Positions 1-11,000 of a stretch of DNA of 64,000 bases are shown here, piece by piece (position 1 is the stretch's first letter; each line of letters begins with the position of its first letter). The translations under genes were made by a program, and so were the position numbers. Below the pieces are notes generated by a model. That model made no database searches. It saw only the letters and a list, made by a program, of their open reading frames with translations, and had not been told where the DNA came from. The DNA is from Cocos nucifera (Eukaryota; Streptophyta; Magnoliopsida; Arecales; Arecaceae), in contig QRFJ01000306.1 of assembly GCA_006176705.1 (NCBI GenBank), positions 558,001 to 622,000 of the forward strand, written 5' to 3'.

Positions 1-7
1 TACCGGC

Positions 8-268
8 TTGGCAGCTGACAACAAATCCAAAGAGACAATCAAGCAGTTGGAAAAGTTACTTCTTATGATTCGGCGTGCTTCGACCCTTGAGGTGGCCGAG
101 GTCTTAGCTATGGCATGTAAAGTTGGGATCGATGGGTGTGGGCATTTGGTCGCCAAGCTTTTCCCTAAAGTTGACTTTTCCATGGGTGGTTCTTCAAGTT
201 CGGAGCAAGTGGTGTTGGACGTTGTCCCATTGCGATCATTGCCACCCGAAGGACCTAGGAGTACTTAG
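8..268 (+). CDS. C-terminal part of a retrotransposon antisense ORF (hypothetical)
   Basis: An open frame enters near the window edge and ends at TAG 266-268. It encodes about 86 residues with a helical Leu/Ala-rich segment followed by a Ser-rich patch and a Pro-rich tail. No catalytic motif is visible and no functional domain is recognised. It lies opposite in strand to the adjacent gypsy pol, at the place where Tat-lineage elements carry an antisense ORF. It is followed by a T-run (about 280-296) and AATGAA-type sequence that could end an antisense transcript. The real start is probably outside the window. It could instead be a fragment of an unrelated transposon gene. Confidence 0.4.
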   Translation: MAADNKSKETIKQLEKLLLMIRRASTLEVAEVLAMACKVGIDGCGHLVAKLFPKVDFSMGGSSSSEQVVLDVVPLRSLPPEGPRST

Positions 269-496
269 AATCTTGTATTTCTTTTTTTTTTTTTTAGGCT
301 ATCTGTAACTCTTTCGTTGATGAATGAAATGCGCTCTCTTTTTTTTTATATATTGAAGTCTCCTTCTGATCTTTTACTTTGCTTGGAATGGAGGTTTCTG
401 AACATGCTTCATTTAGGAATGAGGTTCTTGAGGTTTTGTTTCTTTCCATAGAGGCCTCATTTAAGAATGGGGATTCTCTTTTTTTTCGGGGCTTCC

Positions 497-850
497 TCAT
501 TTGAAAACGAGGGCTATCCGAGGACACCTCGTTTGAAAACATGGGCTATTCGAGAACACCTTGTTTAAGAACGAGGATTCTTCTCTTTTTGGTGCTATCT
601 CATTTGAAAACGAGGGCACGCTGTCTTTTGGTGCTTTCTTGTTTGAAAATGAGGGCACGTTGTCCTTTGGTGCTTTCTCGTTTGAAAATGAGGGCACATC
701 GTTTTTTGGTATTTTCTTGTTTGAAAATCGTTTGAAAACAAGAGCACGTCGTCTTTTGGTGCTTTCTCGTTTGAAAACGAGGGCACGCTGTCTTCTGGTG
801 CTTTCTTGTTTGAAAACAAGGACACATCGTCTTTTATTTCACTGAATAGT
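497..850. repeat. Minisatellite, 32-bp then 39-bp units
   Basis: Units starting TTTGAAAA occur at 500, 532 and 564 (32-bp spacing), then at 603, 642, 681 and 720 (39-bp spacing). An 11-bp slip follows, then 731, 770 and 809 (39 bp). Each 39-bp unit has a core like GAGGGCACGCTGTCTTTTGG. Because 39 is a multiple of three, several frames stay open through the array, but no protein is believed. It lies between the gypsy integrase and the expected 3' LTR. Confidence 0.85.
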
Positions 851-944
851 TAAGATTGGACTTAAATATCTCATGCGACTATCTGGAAATTAATTCTAAC
901 ACAAATTGTTATTTGAAAAGAACTTTTCATATATTCAGTCAAAA

Positions 945-2127
945 TCATTGATAATATATCTTCAGATTTTCAGCATTCCATGGCCGAGGTAGTGAGGTTC
1001 CGTCCGATAGCTTCAATCGGTAGGTGCCGGGTCTGACAACTTCCACTTCATAAGGACTTTCCCAGTTCAGTTTCAGCTTATCCTGTATGGTCGGTTGGGA
1101 GACCTCCGCCTTGTATAGCACTAAATCTCCGACTCTAAAGTGCTTTCCCCTAACTCGAGAGTTGTAGTACTGAGCCACTTTATGTTGATATGCTGTCATT
1201 TTGATCCTGGCTTTTCTCGGGCTTCCTCCAACAGGTCGAGGTTCGCTTGGAGGTCATCTGGGTTGCTTTGCTCATTGAAGTTTTCCACTCGTGCTGAAGG
1301 TAATCCGATCTCGATTGGTATAACGGCTTCAGTCCCAAATGCTAGATTGAATGGAGTTTTTTTGATAGTTCTTTGGATGGTTCGGTAAGCTCGCAGCACA
1401 TGATGAAGCTTGTCCACCCATAAGCCTTTTGCTTTGTCAAGCCAAGTTTTCATGCCCTGCAACAAAGTTCGATTTGTTACCTTGGCTTCTCCATTTGCTT
1501 GAGGGTGACTCACCGAAGTGAGATGATGCGATATATGTAGATCCTCGCAGAATTTGGCAAACTTTTCCCCGGTGAATTGGCGGCCATTATCCATGATCAG
1601 CACCTTCAGCAATCCAAATCGGCATATGATTGATTTTCAGACGAAATCTGTCACTCTGGTTTCGGTAATGCGAGTGAGCGGTTCAACCTCTACCCATTTA
1701 ATGAAATAGTTTACTGCAACCAGTAAGAATTTTTGCTGCCTCGATGCCATTAGGAACAGTCCAAGGATGTCCATTCCCCAGTGTGCGAATAGCCAGGGTG
1801 CACTTATGGGGATTAACGACGCCATCGATCGTCGTTGAATGTTGGAGTTTCTCTGGCATCGGTCACATTTTCTGACCAGATCGATTGCATCTTGTTGCAT
1901 TGTTGGCCAGTAGTATCTCTATCGAAGCAATTTGTTGGATAATGACCTTGCTCCCAAATGATTCTTGTAGATCACTTCATGTACTTCTCGCAAGGCATAG
2001 TTAGCCTCGGAAGGTCGAGACACTTGAGGAGGGGTAGGGAATTCGATCTTCTGTACAACTTTTCTTGGAAGATGACGTAGCGGAAGGTCTAATTCCTCAG
2101 TTTTCAAGCTTCCTTTGGATCTCTTGA
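945..2127 (-). pseudogene. gypsy pol fragment: RNase H end, integrase
   Basis: Reading down from 2127, the fragment shows the linker to integrase, the HHCC zinc finger (CDRCQ near 1850), the first integrase Asp (WGMDILG near 1780), the second Asp (MDNGRQF near 1600), an NGEAKVTNR stretch near 1505, and the integrase C-terminal strand motif (RPGTYRLK near 1025), ending at a stop near 945. Family members have Glu where this copy has the Lys of AKVTNR, so the catalytic Glu is lost. In-frame stops near 1635 and 1920 also break it. Integrase would insert element cDNA into host DNA; this copy cannot be active. Confidence 0.85.
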
Positions 2128-3559
2128 TGTTGACCCCCATGATTGATTTTGATGATCTCCAAACTTTGAGTATTTTAGTATTTAACCATGTATTTCAAGA
2201 GTGGATGTAGGTCTTTCCATATGTTCAAATTGAAGAAATTAATCCAAGAAAAGATCCACAAAAAAATCACCAAGTCAAGAGTTTCAAAGAAGTTATTTTT
2301 GAGTTTCAGACTTGGTGGTGTCGACCCTTGCCCTGAAACGAAGTAAAAAAATGAAGATCTCAAAGTTCGGGATGGTCAGGTGTCGACCCTAGCCCTTTGG
2401 TACGTGCTGGCACATAGAAGGGAGGACCTCCAGGTTGACCTCTGTGCCAGAGGACGATCCCAGGATCTATCTCTGTTGCACAGAACAGAAGACAGAAAGC
2501 AGAAATTTTTTGGATCCCAGGAGGTGTCGATCTCAGAGCAAAAAGTGTCGACACCTAAGAAAAAAGTGTCGACTCTAAAGAAAAAAGTATCGACCCCAAG
2601 CATGGGACAGAGCATAATGGCTAGTTTTCTGCACTTCTCCAACGGGCTATTCTCCACTCCAATGGCTAGTTCAAGTTTTCCAACGGCCAAAACTCACTCA
2701 AAAGCAACTCCCAAGTATAAAAAGAAAGAGAAACATTTGGGACAAGAATTTAAGGATTTAAAAAGAGAAATTCATTAAGTAGAGTGAGCCTCATTGAATA
2801 TCCAATAAAAGAGAAAAGAGAGTTTTGAGCTTCAAATTCAGAGGGCTTTCAAAGAATAGCTTCCACAACTTCTTAAGCTATCTCTCAAGCTTCAAAAAGA
2901 ATGTTCAAGCTTCACATGAGCCGTTCATTCAATCTCTTCTTCGCACATCAAGAGTTTTCTTTTTCTTTCTTGTTTTGTGCTTAAATTGTTATATCTTGTA
3001 TTTTCATTTCTTTACAAGTTTTTTTGAGAGAGAAACTTGAGATGTAGGCTAGTCCAAGCCGATAATTGGACGGTGTAAAGATTGTGGCTGGTGCTCCTTG
3101 TTTAAAACCAATTGGATTGATAGTGAGCCCGAAAAAACTATCGGTGTAAGGTTGTGGTAGGTGAGCCCGGCAAAACCAACTGGGTTTGTTTGTGATCTTG
3201 GGTCAAAACAAACGTACTGCAATCTAGGAATTATAGTGGAACTCCTCAGGAAAGCTTGAGGAGTGGACGTAGGAGCAAGTTGCTTCGAACTACTATAAAA
3301 TCTTTATGTGTTTGTGTTGTGTTTTCTTTTCTATTACTTTACATATCTTGCATGCTTTAAATTGCTAACTGCTTGCTGATTTAGGTTAGCTCTTGCTTAA
3401 GTTCATTCACACTTGATTCCATTGCATACATTAGTTAATTTTATTAAATTGAATTAAGTTAAGCAAAGCACATAATTGACTTAGAGTTTAATTTGGCCAA
3501 AAATTTTATAAACCTAATTCACCCCCCTCTTGGGTTAGGATTGCTACCTCTGAACAACA
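2128..3559 (+). repeat. 5' LTR of copia element 1 (1,432 bp)
   Basis: Begins TGTTGACC and ends CAACA, directly before a tRNA-Met-type primer-binding site. Its first 45 bp match the outer end of the inverted LTR at 8371-9774, confirming one family. U3 contains repeated GTCGAC-type boxes (about 2320-2600). A TATA-like stretch (AGTATAAAAAG near 2715) is a plausible promoter. No matching 3' LTR in the same orientation is present. Confidence 0.85.
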
Positions 3560-3561
3560 AG

Positions 3562-3573
3562 TGGTATCAGAGC
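3562..3573 (+). promoter_or_regulatory. Primer-binding site of copia element 1
   Basis: TGGTATCAGAGC is the usual copia/gypsy match to the 3' end of initiator tRNA-Met. It lies two bases after the LTR end and fixes the LTR boundary and the element's orientation. Confidence 0.92.
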
Positions 3574-3623
3574 AGGTGCTCTATTATTAATTGTTGATCT
3601 AACCGTCAAGGGCAAAAGATCAA

Positions 3624-5236
3624 ATGGCAACCCCAAGTGGTGTTTCTTTTATTGAGGGCCAATCCACTTCTAGACCATCTTTATTTGATGGCACTAACTA
3701 CACCTTTTGGAAAATTAAAATGAGAATTTTTATACAAGCTCTAGATTATAATTTGTGGGGAATCATAACTAGAGGACCTCACACATCCATAAAAATAGTA
3801 AATGGTATAACTCTTCCCAAGCCAAAAAAGGAATGGGATCAATTTGATAAAAAAATTGCTCAATTAAATGCAAAAGCCATCAATGTATTTTATTGTTCCT
3901 TAGATATGCATGAGTTTAATAGAATATCATCTTGCACATCGGCTAAAGAAATTTGGAATATGTTAGAAATAACTCATGAAGGAACAAGTAAAGTCAAAGA
4001 GTCTAAAATTAACTTGCTTGTTCACAAATATGAAATGTTCAAAATGGAGAAACATGAGTTTATTTCCGATATGTTCACCAAATTCACAGAAATTATAAAT
4101 GCTCTTAATGGCCTAGGCAAAACTTATTCTAACTATGATCTTATTTGTAAGGTGCTTAGGTCGTTGCCTAAAGAATGGGAAGCTAAGGTGATGGCGATAC
4201 AAAAAGCAAAGGATCTCACCAAGCTATCCCTAGAAGAGCTCATGGGTTCTCTTATGATCCATGAGATGCATATGGCTCAAAAGGAAGATGAAGAGGAGCC
4301 AAAGAAATTGAAGACCATCGCCTTCAAGTCTACTTTAAATTTTCAAGAAAGCAATGAGTCAGAGGAAGATGAAGAAGAAGATGAGGACATGGTACTTCTT
4401 TCAAGAAAATTCAAGAAGTTCCTTGTGAAGAAAGATATGAAGGAGAAAGAAGAGAAGAAAAATGTCACCAACAACCAAATGCGCTCCAAAAAGATGAAGA
4501 AAAGTGTTTTACTAGGAATTTGGGAAAGTGATGACATATCAAGCTTGGATGAGGAAGAAGAAAATGAAAATCTTTGCCTCATGATCTTGGAGGATGAGGT
4601 AAATTTTGAAAACTCATCCAATTTTACTTTTGACGAACTACTTGATGCTTTCAATGAACTAATGCATAAATTTAAAAAGTTAAGACAGAAAAGTAGGGAC
4701 TTAAAAAGGATAATTCTAATTTAATGGAAGAAAAGAATTTTTTAGCTGAAGAAAAAGAAGATTTGATTAAATCAGAAAATTCTTTAGTTAAAAAAATATT
4801 GAGCTTAAAAAGAAAAATGATATTTTAAAATCCTTCCTAAATGAAAATAAAAATCTTTTAAATGAAAAGAAAGAGCTTTGGAAAGAAAATAGAAAATTAA
4901 AAAGAGAGAGTGAAGTTTTAAAACCTATTGCCGAAAAGTTTACAATTAGTTTTCAAAATCTTTAATCTATGGTAAAACTAATGGAGTTATTTTCAATAAA
5001 ATAGAAATTAGTTTTAATATTTTAAGAAAATAGCAAAAATACTAAAAATATTTTCACAAGAGGTTCAATTAAAATCATACTATTAAGTGTTTTAAGTATA
5101 ATCAAATTGGCCACAAAATTTTGAAATGCAATTTTAAAAGAATTGGCCAAATCTTAATAAAATAAATTTGGGTTTCAAAATGAACCTTGAACACTAACTC
5201 CTATGGACCCAAGATGGCTTGGGTACCAAAAGTTAC
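3624..5236 (+). pseudogene. copia gag (UBN2-type), frameshifted near its 3' part
   Basis: The frame from ATG 3624 to 4724 encodes 366 residues. It starts with the copia gag signature (SRPSLFDGTNYTFWK, residues about 15-30), continues through the UBN2-like helical region, and ends in a Glu-rich acidic segment (about residues 245-265). After a stop at 4722-4724 the coding pattern resumes in another frame as a Lys/Glu-rich coiled coil to about 4965. A degenerate zinc knuckle near 5082-5125 reads CFKYNQIGHKILKC, in which the second Cys is Tyr. The end (WVPK near 5215) matches the gag-PR junction of element 2. Gag would form the capsid and bind RNA. Protease and the rest of pol are missing. Confidence 0.85.
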
Positions 5237-5978
5237 GAAGTGATCTTGCAAGTTTGCCAATGATCCAATGAGTTTAAAAGAGAAAAATTTCTTTACTTGG
5301 ATGCATTGGATGTCAAAGATGATGGATGATGATTGTTGGTATAATCTAAACTTTTCTTTCATCATACCATCAATGATCATTAAATTTTTTTATTAAATCT
5401 ATTGATTAATATGCATGCATATGAAATTCCTTGCTTGAAATATTTTTTATATATTATTGATTGATTTTGATGCTTGTAATGAATTTATATCATGATGTGA
5501 ATGTTTTGTTTTTAAAGATCAATATGCTCTCCTCTATATATTATGCTATAGTTGAAATGGTTTTAACTTGAAATTCAGCATGATATTTTAAGACTCCCCA
5601 TATCAATTCTATATTTGATGAATTTAAACTAAGAGATGCTTAATTGGTTTAAATGTTTTAATTGCTAAATTCACAAGAGAAACTAAGTGACATTCCCCTC
5701 ATAACATGCTAAATTATCAAATTTACTCAAAATTTTTTGCATGAAATAAATATTTAAAGATAAAGCATTCATCTTTTCATAAAATTCAAATACTTGATAT
5801 TGCATTGCATTTTAGGTTTCCTAAGGATCCAAAACTTCCCTAGTTGAAACTAAACAAATAGATTTCCCCTCTTTTGGTCATCATACCTTTTTTGGTCAAA
5901 TCATTGAATCTTAAATTCAACTTGAATATCATTTTTGACCTCCTAAATTGATTGAATATCCTTTTGATCGTATTTTTA
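5237..5978. other. AT-rich non-coding tail between two facing copia elements
   Basis: No open frame or recognisable pol sequence occurs after the gag end. The DNA is AT-rich with scattered stops. It may be the element's 3' non-coding region or unrelated filler; the exact junction with the inverted element near 5980 is not defined. Confidence 0.5.
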
Positions 5979-6679
5979 TTAAATTTTCCTGATTTGGATC
6001 ATAACCCATGTAAAGCAAGCGAAATCATCAACAATTACTAGATCATATCTTTTACCTTCTAAGCTTGTAGTTCTAGTTGGTTCAAATAAGTCTATATGAA
6101 TTAATTCTAAGGGTCTGGAAATTGAAATAACATCTTTTGGTTTGAATGAGTTTCTAGTTTGTTTTCCAAGTTGACAAGCATCACAAATTTGATTTCTTTC
6201 AAATTTTAATTTATATAAGCCTTTAACAAGATCTATTTTAATGAGTTTAGAAAGTAAGTCAATGCTTGCATGACCAAGCCTACGATGCCATAGCCAATCA
6301 GTCTCACTAATCTTGGCATCCATTGCAACAAGACATTGACCGTTCTTTTTGGCTAGATCATCTAGATCAACAATGTAAACATTGTCATGTTTATGTCCAA
6401 TGAACATAATGCCATTGTCATTGGGATTAGATATAATGATGATTCAAAAACAACTGTATAATCTTTATCACAAAATTGACTGATGCTAAGTAAGTTATGC
6501 TTTAAATCAACCAAAAGAACATTTTGAATAACACTTGAAGGGAAGATATGTATATTACTAATGCCAATGATATGTCCTTTGCCATTATTCCCAAAAGTAA
6601 CAACTCTCCCATCCTTTGCTTCAAGAGTGACAAATTGTGATTTGTCACCCGTCATATGCCTTGAGCAACCACTATCAAG
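5979..6679 (-). pseudogene. copia protease / gag-pre-integrase / integrase N-terminus fragment
   Basis: The fragment starts at the LDSG protease motif, followed by CSRHMTGD. A frame change near 6400 leads into the gag-pre-integrase domain with HRRLGHAS. The zinc-binding CDACQLGKQ precedes the first catalytic Asp region (IHIDLFEP near 6090). The frame ends in stops just before the second catalytic Asp, so integrase is truncated. Neighbouring frames 7012-6730 and 7203-7012 hold the preceding gag tail. Confidence 0.8.
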
Positions 6680-7011
6680 ATATCATAGCTTTCTTCTTTT
6701 CTTGGTTGCAAGATACCTACAAAGGAAAATCAAGTGGAAATTTTAGGTACCCAAGTCATCTTGGGTCCTTTTGGGTTAGTTACTATGGTTCCTTTTGGAA
6801 CCCAAATCTTTTTGATTATATTTTCATCAAGTTTTCTAAAATCACATAAGTAGGATTTATCTCCAACCTTTCCATAAGAAAAACATGTAACATTTGAAAA
6901 GGAGTTTGAAGTAGACTTTACAAATAAGTTTTTCAGCAACTTCTGTTTCTTTTGGGGTTTGAATCCTAAACTGGCTTTGTTAAAAATGAGTTTTTGTTCA
7001 TTTAAAATCAT

Positions 7012-8311
7012 TTATAATTTTTCAGAACTTAAGGTAAATTTATCAACAAATGGTTTGATTTTTTCCGATTCATCCTTAAATTTCTGATTTTTAATAGTAA
7101 GTGATTCTACTTCTTTTAACATCTTTTCTTTTTCATGACATATGTCTAGGACTTGCTTCTTTAATTCTTTATTTTTCAAGCTAATTTTTTTGAATTCAGC
7201 CATAAATTCAGAAAATGCATCTTACAACTCATCAAAAGTAAAGTCTTGAGTATTTTCAGAATTTACCTCCCCTTGATGAGGCATCAAACATAGGTTGGCC
7301 ATCTCGTGTTTTCTCATCGAAGCTTGAATCTTCACTCTCACTCCATGTGGCCATCATTGCCTTTCTCCTTGTTTCTCAGCTGATTTCTTAAGAAGGGGGC
7401 AGTCCATTTTGAAATGATCCGGTTTCTTGCATTCAAAACAAATGAGCAGCTCCTCTTTTTCTTTTTCCTTGTCCTTGCTTGTTTCACCTTTGAAGGGCCT
7501 CCTCTTGAATCCTTGTTTCTTTTTGCTCATGAATCCCTTGAATTTTCTTGCAATTAAGGCCAAGTCATCCTCCAAGACTCCTCCGAACTCATCACTTTCT
7601 TCATCTTGCATTGGGGTTGACTTGAGTGTGATCGTCTTTTTCTTCTTTCCTTCCTCCTCAATGCTTTGCTTCATGGTTAACTCAATGTGTCATAAGAGAA
7701 CTAAGAAGCTCCTCTAATGAAAGTGTATTGAGGTCCTTGGCTTCTTGGATTGCGATGACTTTTGCTTTCCATGCTTTCGAAAGAGATCTAAGGATTTTTT
7801 GAACAAGCTCACTGATAGTGTATCACTTTCCTAGACCTGATAATATCAATAAATCTAGTGAACATATCGGTAATAGACTTATTTGTTTTCATTCTAAATA
7901 ATTCATATTTATGAACAAGCATATTGATTTTTGACTTCTTTACTTGATTGGTATCCTTATGGGTAACCTCTAACATATTCTAAATTTTCTTAGCTGAAAT
8001 GCGTGTGGAGATTCTATTGAATTCATTAGCATTTAATGTATAATATAAAACATTCATGGCTTTTGTATTTAATTCAATCATTTTTATATCATGCTCACCC
8101 AATCCTCTTCGGGTTTGGGGTCATTAGCTCCATCTACTCTAATTGTGGGAGTGTGTGGACTATTGATCATCACTCTCCAAAGTTGATAATCTAGTACTTG
8201 AATGTAAATGCGCATGCGTACCTGCCAATAAGTGTAGTTTGTTCCATTGAATAAAGATGGTCGGTTGGTCGATTGCCCTTCGGCAAGAGAGGCACTCATT
8301 AGGGTTATCAT
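7012..8311 (-). pseudogene. copia gag of element 2, broken
   Basis: The N-terminal piece (8311-8084) carries the copia gag signature and ends in a frameshift. A middle piece with UBN2-like sequence near 7700-8080 is interrupted by stops. The 7674-7354 piece has an acidic stretch, a Lys-rich stretch and an intact CCHC knuckle. The 7203-7012 piece is a coiled coil. It is homologous to the gag at 3624-5236 but diverged. Confidence 0.75.
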
Positions 8312-8356
8312 TTGATCTTACGCTTGATTGTTTGATCAAATATAGCTGAGTACCAA

Positions 8357-8368
8357 GCTCTGATACCA
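8357..8368 (-). promoter_or_regulatory. Primer-binding site of copia element 2
   Basis: Plus-strand GCTCTGATACCA is the complement of the TGGTATCAGAGC primer-binding site. It lies two bases inside the LTR end and shows that this element points left. Confidence 0.92.
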
Positions 8369-8370
8369 CT

Positions 8371-9774
8371 TGTTGCCCAGCTAGAGAATCCAAGAGGAGG
8401 GGTGAATTAGATTTTTCAAAAATTAAAAACTACTATGTGCTGAATTTAAAAATAGTGAAGTGATTGTGCTGAAATGAAGTGCTATAAATGAATAAGCAAT
8501 AAAGTATAAGTGGAGAGCACAAAGAAAATCAATCACACAACAAACTCAAGAGATTTTATAGTAGTTTGGTGCACACCAGCACCTATGTCCACTCCCTAAG
8601 ACTCTTTTTGGGAATTATCACTATAATCTTCTCAAGATTACAGCTGGATAGTTTTTCTTGAGCTTACTATCCCAAAATCCAATTGGTTTTACATGGGATC
8701 ACCAACCAAAATCTATCCCTAAGCCAATCCTTGGCTTACAATCCAATTCAAAGGCTTGGATAAGCCTATCTCCTAGCTTCAAATCCTAATTGAAGCTAGT
8801 TACAATAGAATTTTAAAATGGAAACAAAATAGCCAATAAAAGCTCCTTTGATGAGCTGATTGGAATTGATGAAACTTGAAGAATTTCTTTTTTGAGGAAG
8901 CTTTGGAGTAGGAGAGCTTGTCTTCTTGCTGAAAAGTCAATGTTGATTTGATGTTTGAGGTGGTTGGAGAATGAATGCACACTATTCAATGCTTTTATAC
9001 TTTTCTCTTGTTTTCTCTCTTGATGATTGATTCCCTTGAGTTCTCGTCTTTTCAATGAGTTAGAGGACTGAAAAACACTGTTTGGAGGTTCAAAAAGCCA
9101 TATATGACTGTTGGAAACCCAGAAAGAGCCGTTTGAACTATTTCTGTATAGTTCTGAAATTTTTGCCCAACTAGCCATTGGGGCCTCGAGTCGACTCAGA
9201 TTGGATTCGAGTCGACTTAGAGGACATCCAAGCCTGCTCTACTGAATCTCCCGAAATTCATCCTTTCTGTATTTTTCTGAGAACTTCGACTCGAATATTC
9301 GAGTCGACTCGAATATTCGAGTCGACTCGAAATGTTGCTCGAATTTTTTATACCGAGACACTGTTTGCTCTCCTTCTTTACTTGAGTTGGTTTGAACAAT
9401 TTGAGTCGACTCGAGGGCGTGCCAGCTGAAACATTAAGCATGCCAAAACTCTTTTTTTTTTTAAATTTTTCATCTTGAGTCGACTCGAATTGAACATGAG
9501 TCGACTTGATTGTGTGCCCTCTGAAACTTTTTGGATAATTTTTAAAATGGAAGGCTTTTTTATTCCAACTTTTGAGCTTCACTTCCTCATTGATTTTTGA
9601 GGTCTTCATCATCTTCTAGCCTTTCAAATTCTTCTCAATTAAGCTTAATCCAAGAGTTCAAAGTAATTCTTTTGATACTTTAAAGTTCTCCTGAAATACC
9701 ATCTTTATAAAAATATTAGTTTCATTTTAACTCAACTGTTTTGTTATTCATCAAAATCAATTTAAGGGCCAACA
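8371..9774 (-). repeat. LTR of copia element 2 (1,404 bp), inverted relative to element 1
   Basis: The block is bounded by TGTTG at 8371 and CCAACA at 9774, i.e. TG...CA on the minus strand. The outer end resembles the start of the 2128 LTR. U3 (about 9180-9520) carries at least seven TCGA/GTCGAC palindromic boxes. The sequence to the right (9775) is in the middle of another copia's RNase H gene, and no 5-bp duplication matches across the left and right junctions. Confidence 0.85.
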
Positions 9775-10271
9775 GAGGTTCTAGGCTATTATGATGTAGA
9801 TTTTGCTGGAGATATCGATGATCGCAAATCCACTAGTGGGCATGTCTTCTTGTTTGGTGGTGCCGCAATTTCATGGTCAAGTAAAAAATAATTGTGTTGC
9901 CAAGTATACAATGGAGGCTGAATATATTGCATGCAGTATGGCAACATTATATGCGGTTTGGATTCATCGATTTATTGTAGATTTAAAGCTTGACACACCA
10001 AACAAGCTGATCAATGTATTTTGTGATAATAAGTCCGCTATCTTTTTAATAAAATGTGGAACAGATAGTTCTAAGGATAAACACATTGATGTGCATTATC
10101 ACTATATACAAGATATAGTGGAGCGAAGGGAGGTAAAAGTCAACTATATCCCTTAGGAAGAGATGGTGGCAGATCCTATGACCAAAGGATTGACCCTGGA
10201 GAGGTTCAGAGAGCATGTGGAAAAGATGGGCTTGATTAATCACCTAGGTATAACTCACATGCAAAGTAAAT
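9775..10271 (+). pseudogene. Copia RNase H C-terminal fragment
   Basis: The fragment opens at a truncation with DRKSTSGHVFLFGG, the conserved copia RNase H start. MEAEYIA and FCDNKSAI follow, then DPMTKGL near the end of pol. A one-base shift near 9890 and an in-frame TAG at 10154-10156 break it. The whole upstream part of this element is missing, apparently replaced by the inverted copia LTR at 9774. Confidence 0.88.
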
Positions 10272-10551
10272 AAGTCTAGTTGGATGGATTTTGGGGACAC
10301 TTGAAATGAACAACTAGCAATAGTCTAACTAATAAGTCTTAGCGACGCCTAAAAAGGTTTAGTTAGTGTAATTGTCACTTGTCAAAACCGATATTGGTCA
10401 TCTTAAGTGACATAGATAATATACCATGAAACTAAAATTTATTAAAGGGCATGGATTTGTCACTTTAATAAATTTTAGTAATGGTGGCACTGCCATAGTA
10501 ATTGTACATTGTTATTAAAAATCAAAATTATAGTTACGTGGTATAATGGAT

Positions 10552-10644
10552 AAAATTTGTCTAAAGTGGGAGAAAATAATGTTAAACAAATTTTGTCCAA
10601 GTGGGAGATGTTGGCATATGGCCAAAATTTGTCTAAAGTGGGAG
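10552..10644 (+). repeat. Triplicated purine-rich motif around the copia 3' LTR start
   Basis: An AAATTTGTC...AAGTGGGAG unit occurs three times: 10552-10572, 10588-10607 and 10624-10644. The middle copy directly precedes the LTR start TGTTGG at 10609 and is the likely polypurine tract priming plus-strand DNA synthesis. The third lies inside the LTR. Confidence 0.7.
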
Positions 10645-11000
10645 CAATTCAAGGACCGGTGCAATATCCAACGGTCACACTTTTCATATAGAAGCAGTTG
10701 TCCATGCAAAATAGATGCAATTTTATTCGGTAGTTGTTTTGCATATTGTACAAGGGTTGTGTCCTTTCTCCCTTGTGTCCGTACGAATTCTATAAATAGG
10801 GAGTCTTGGGTCATTTCCAATGCACTTCATTTTTGTACAAGACAAGCCATAATCTGAAGAGTTCTTATGGAGCCTTTGGGTAAGTGGCAATTACAAAAGT
10901 GATCCCAAAAATAGTATGGGCACTTGGGTGATAACCAGCCTAACGGCATTATGTCCCCAAGTACATACTCGCTATAAAATTTTTTTGGGCCATTAATATT
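10609..11000 (+). repeat. 3' LTR of the copia RNase H fragment (right end uncertain)
   Basis: Starts TGTTGGCATATGG right after the polypurine tract. A TATA box (TATAAATAGG at 10791) would drive transcription. I could not fix the right end; the value given is an estimate. Confidence 0.6.

Larger units (their letters stand above)
1..2127 (-). mobile_element. 3' half of a Tat-like Ty3/gypsy retrotransposon, cut at 2127 by a copia LTR
   Basis: On the minus strand this stretch reads RNase H/integrase junction, integrase core and integrase C-terminus, then a non-coding tail with short tandem repeats, then an ORF on the opposite strand. That order (pol, spacer, antisense ORF, expected 3' LTR) is known for Tat-lineage gypsy elements. 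The right end stops abruptly at 2127, where the TGTTG of a copia LTR begins, so the copia most likely inserted here. The 3' LTR should lie left of the window. Lineage is inferred from protein style and layout. Confidence 0.75.
5979..8370 (-). mobile_element. Copia element 2 internal region: gag, protease, integrase start
   Basis: On the minus strand from 8370: primer-binding site, gag start near 8311 (SRPSLF-type signature as NRPSLFNGTNYTYW), acidic region, intact zinc knuckle CFECKKPDHFKMDC near 7440, and coiled coil (7203-7012). A second, decayed knuckle follows near 6890, then the protease motif LDSG (6668-6679), the gag-pre-integrase domain and the integrase zinc finger (HRRLGHAS ... CDACQ). 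It breaks off in the integrase core near 5985. Several frames are used, so it is degenerate. Same family as element 1, opposite orientation. Confidence 0.85.
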
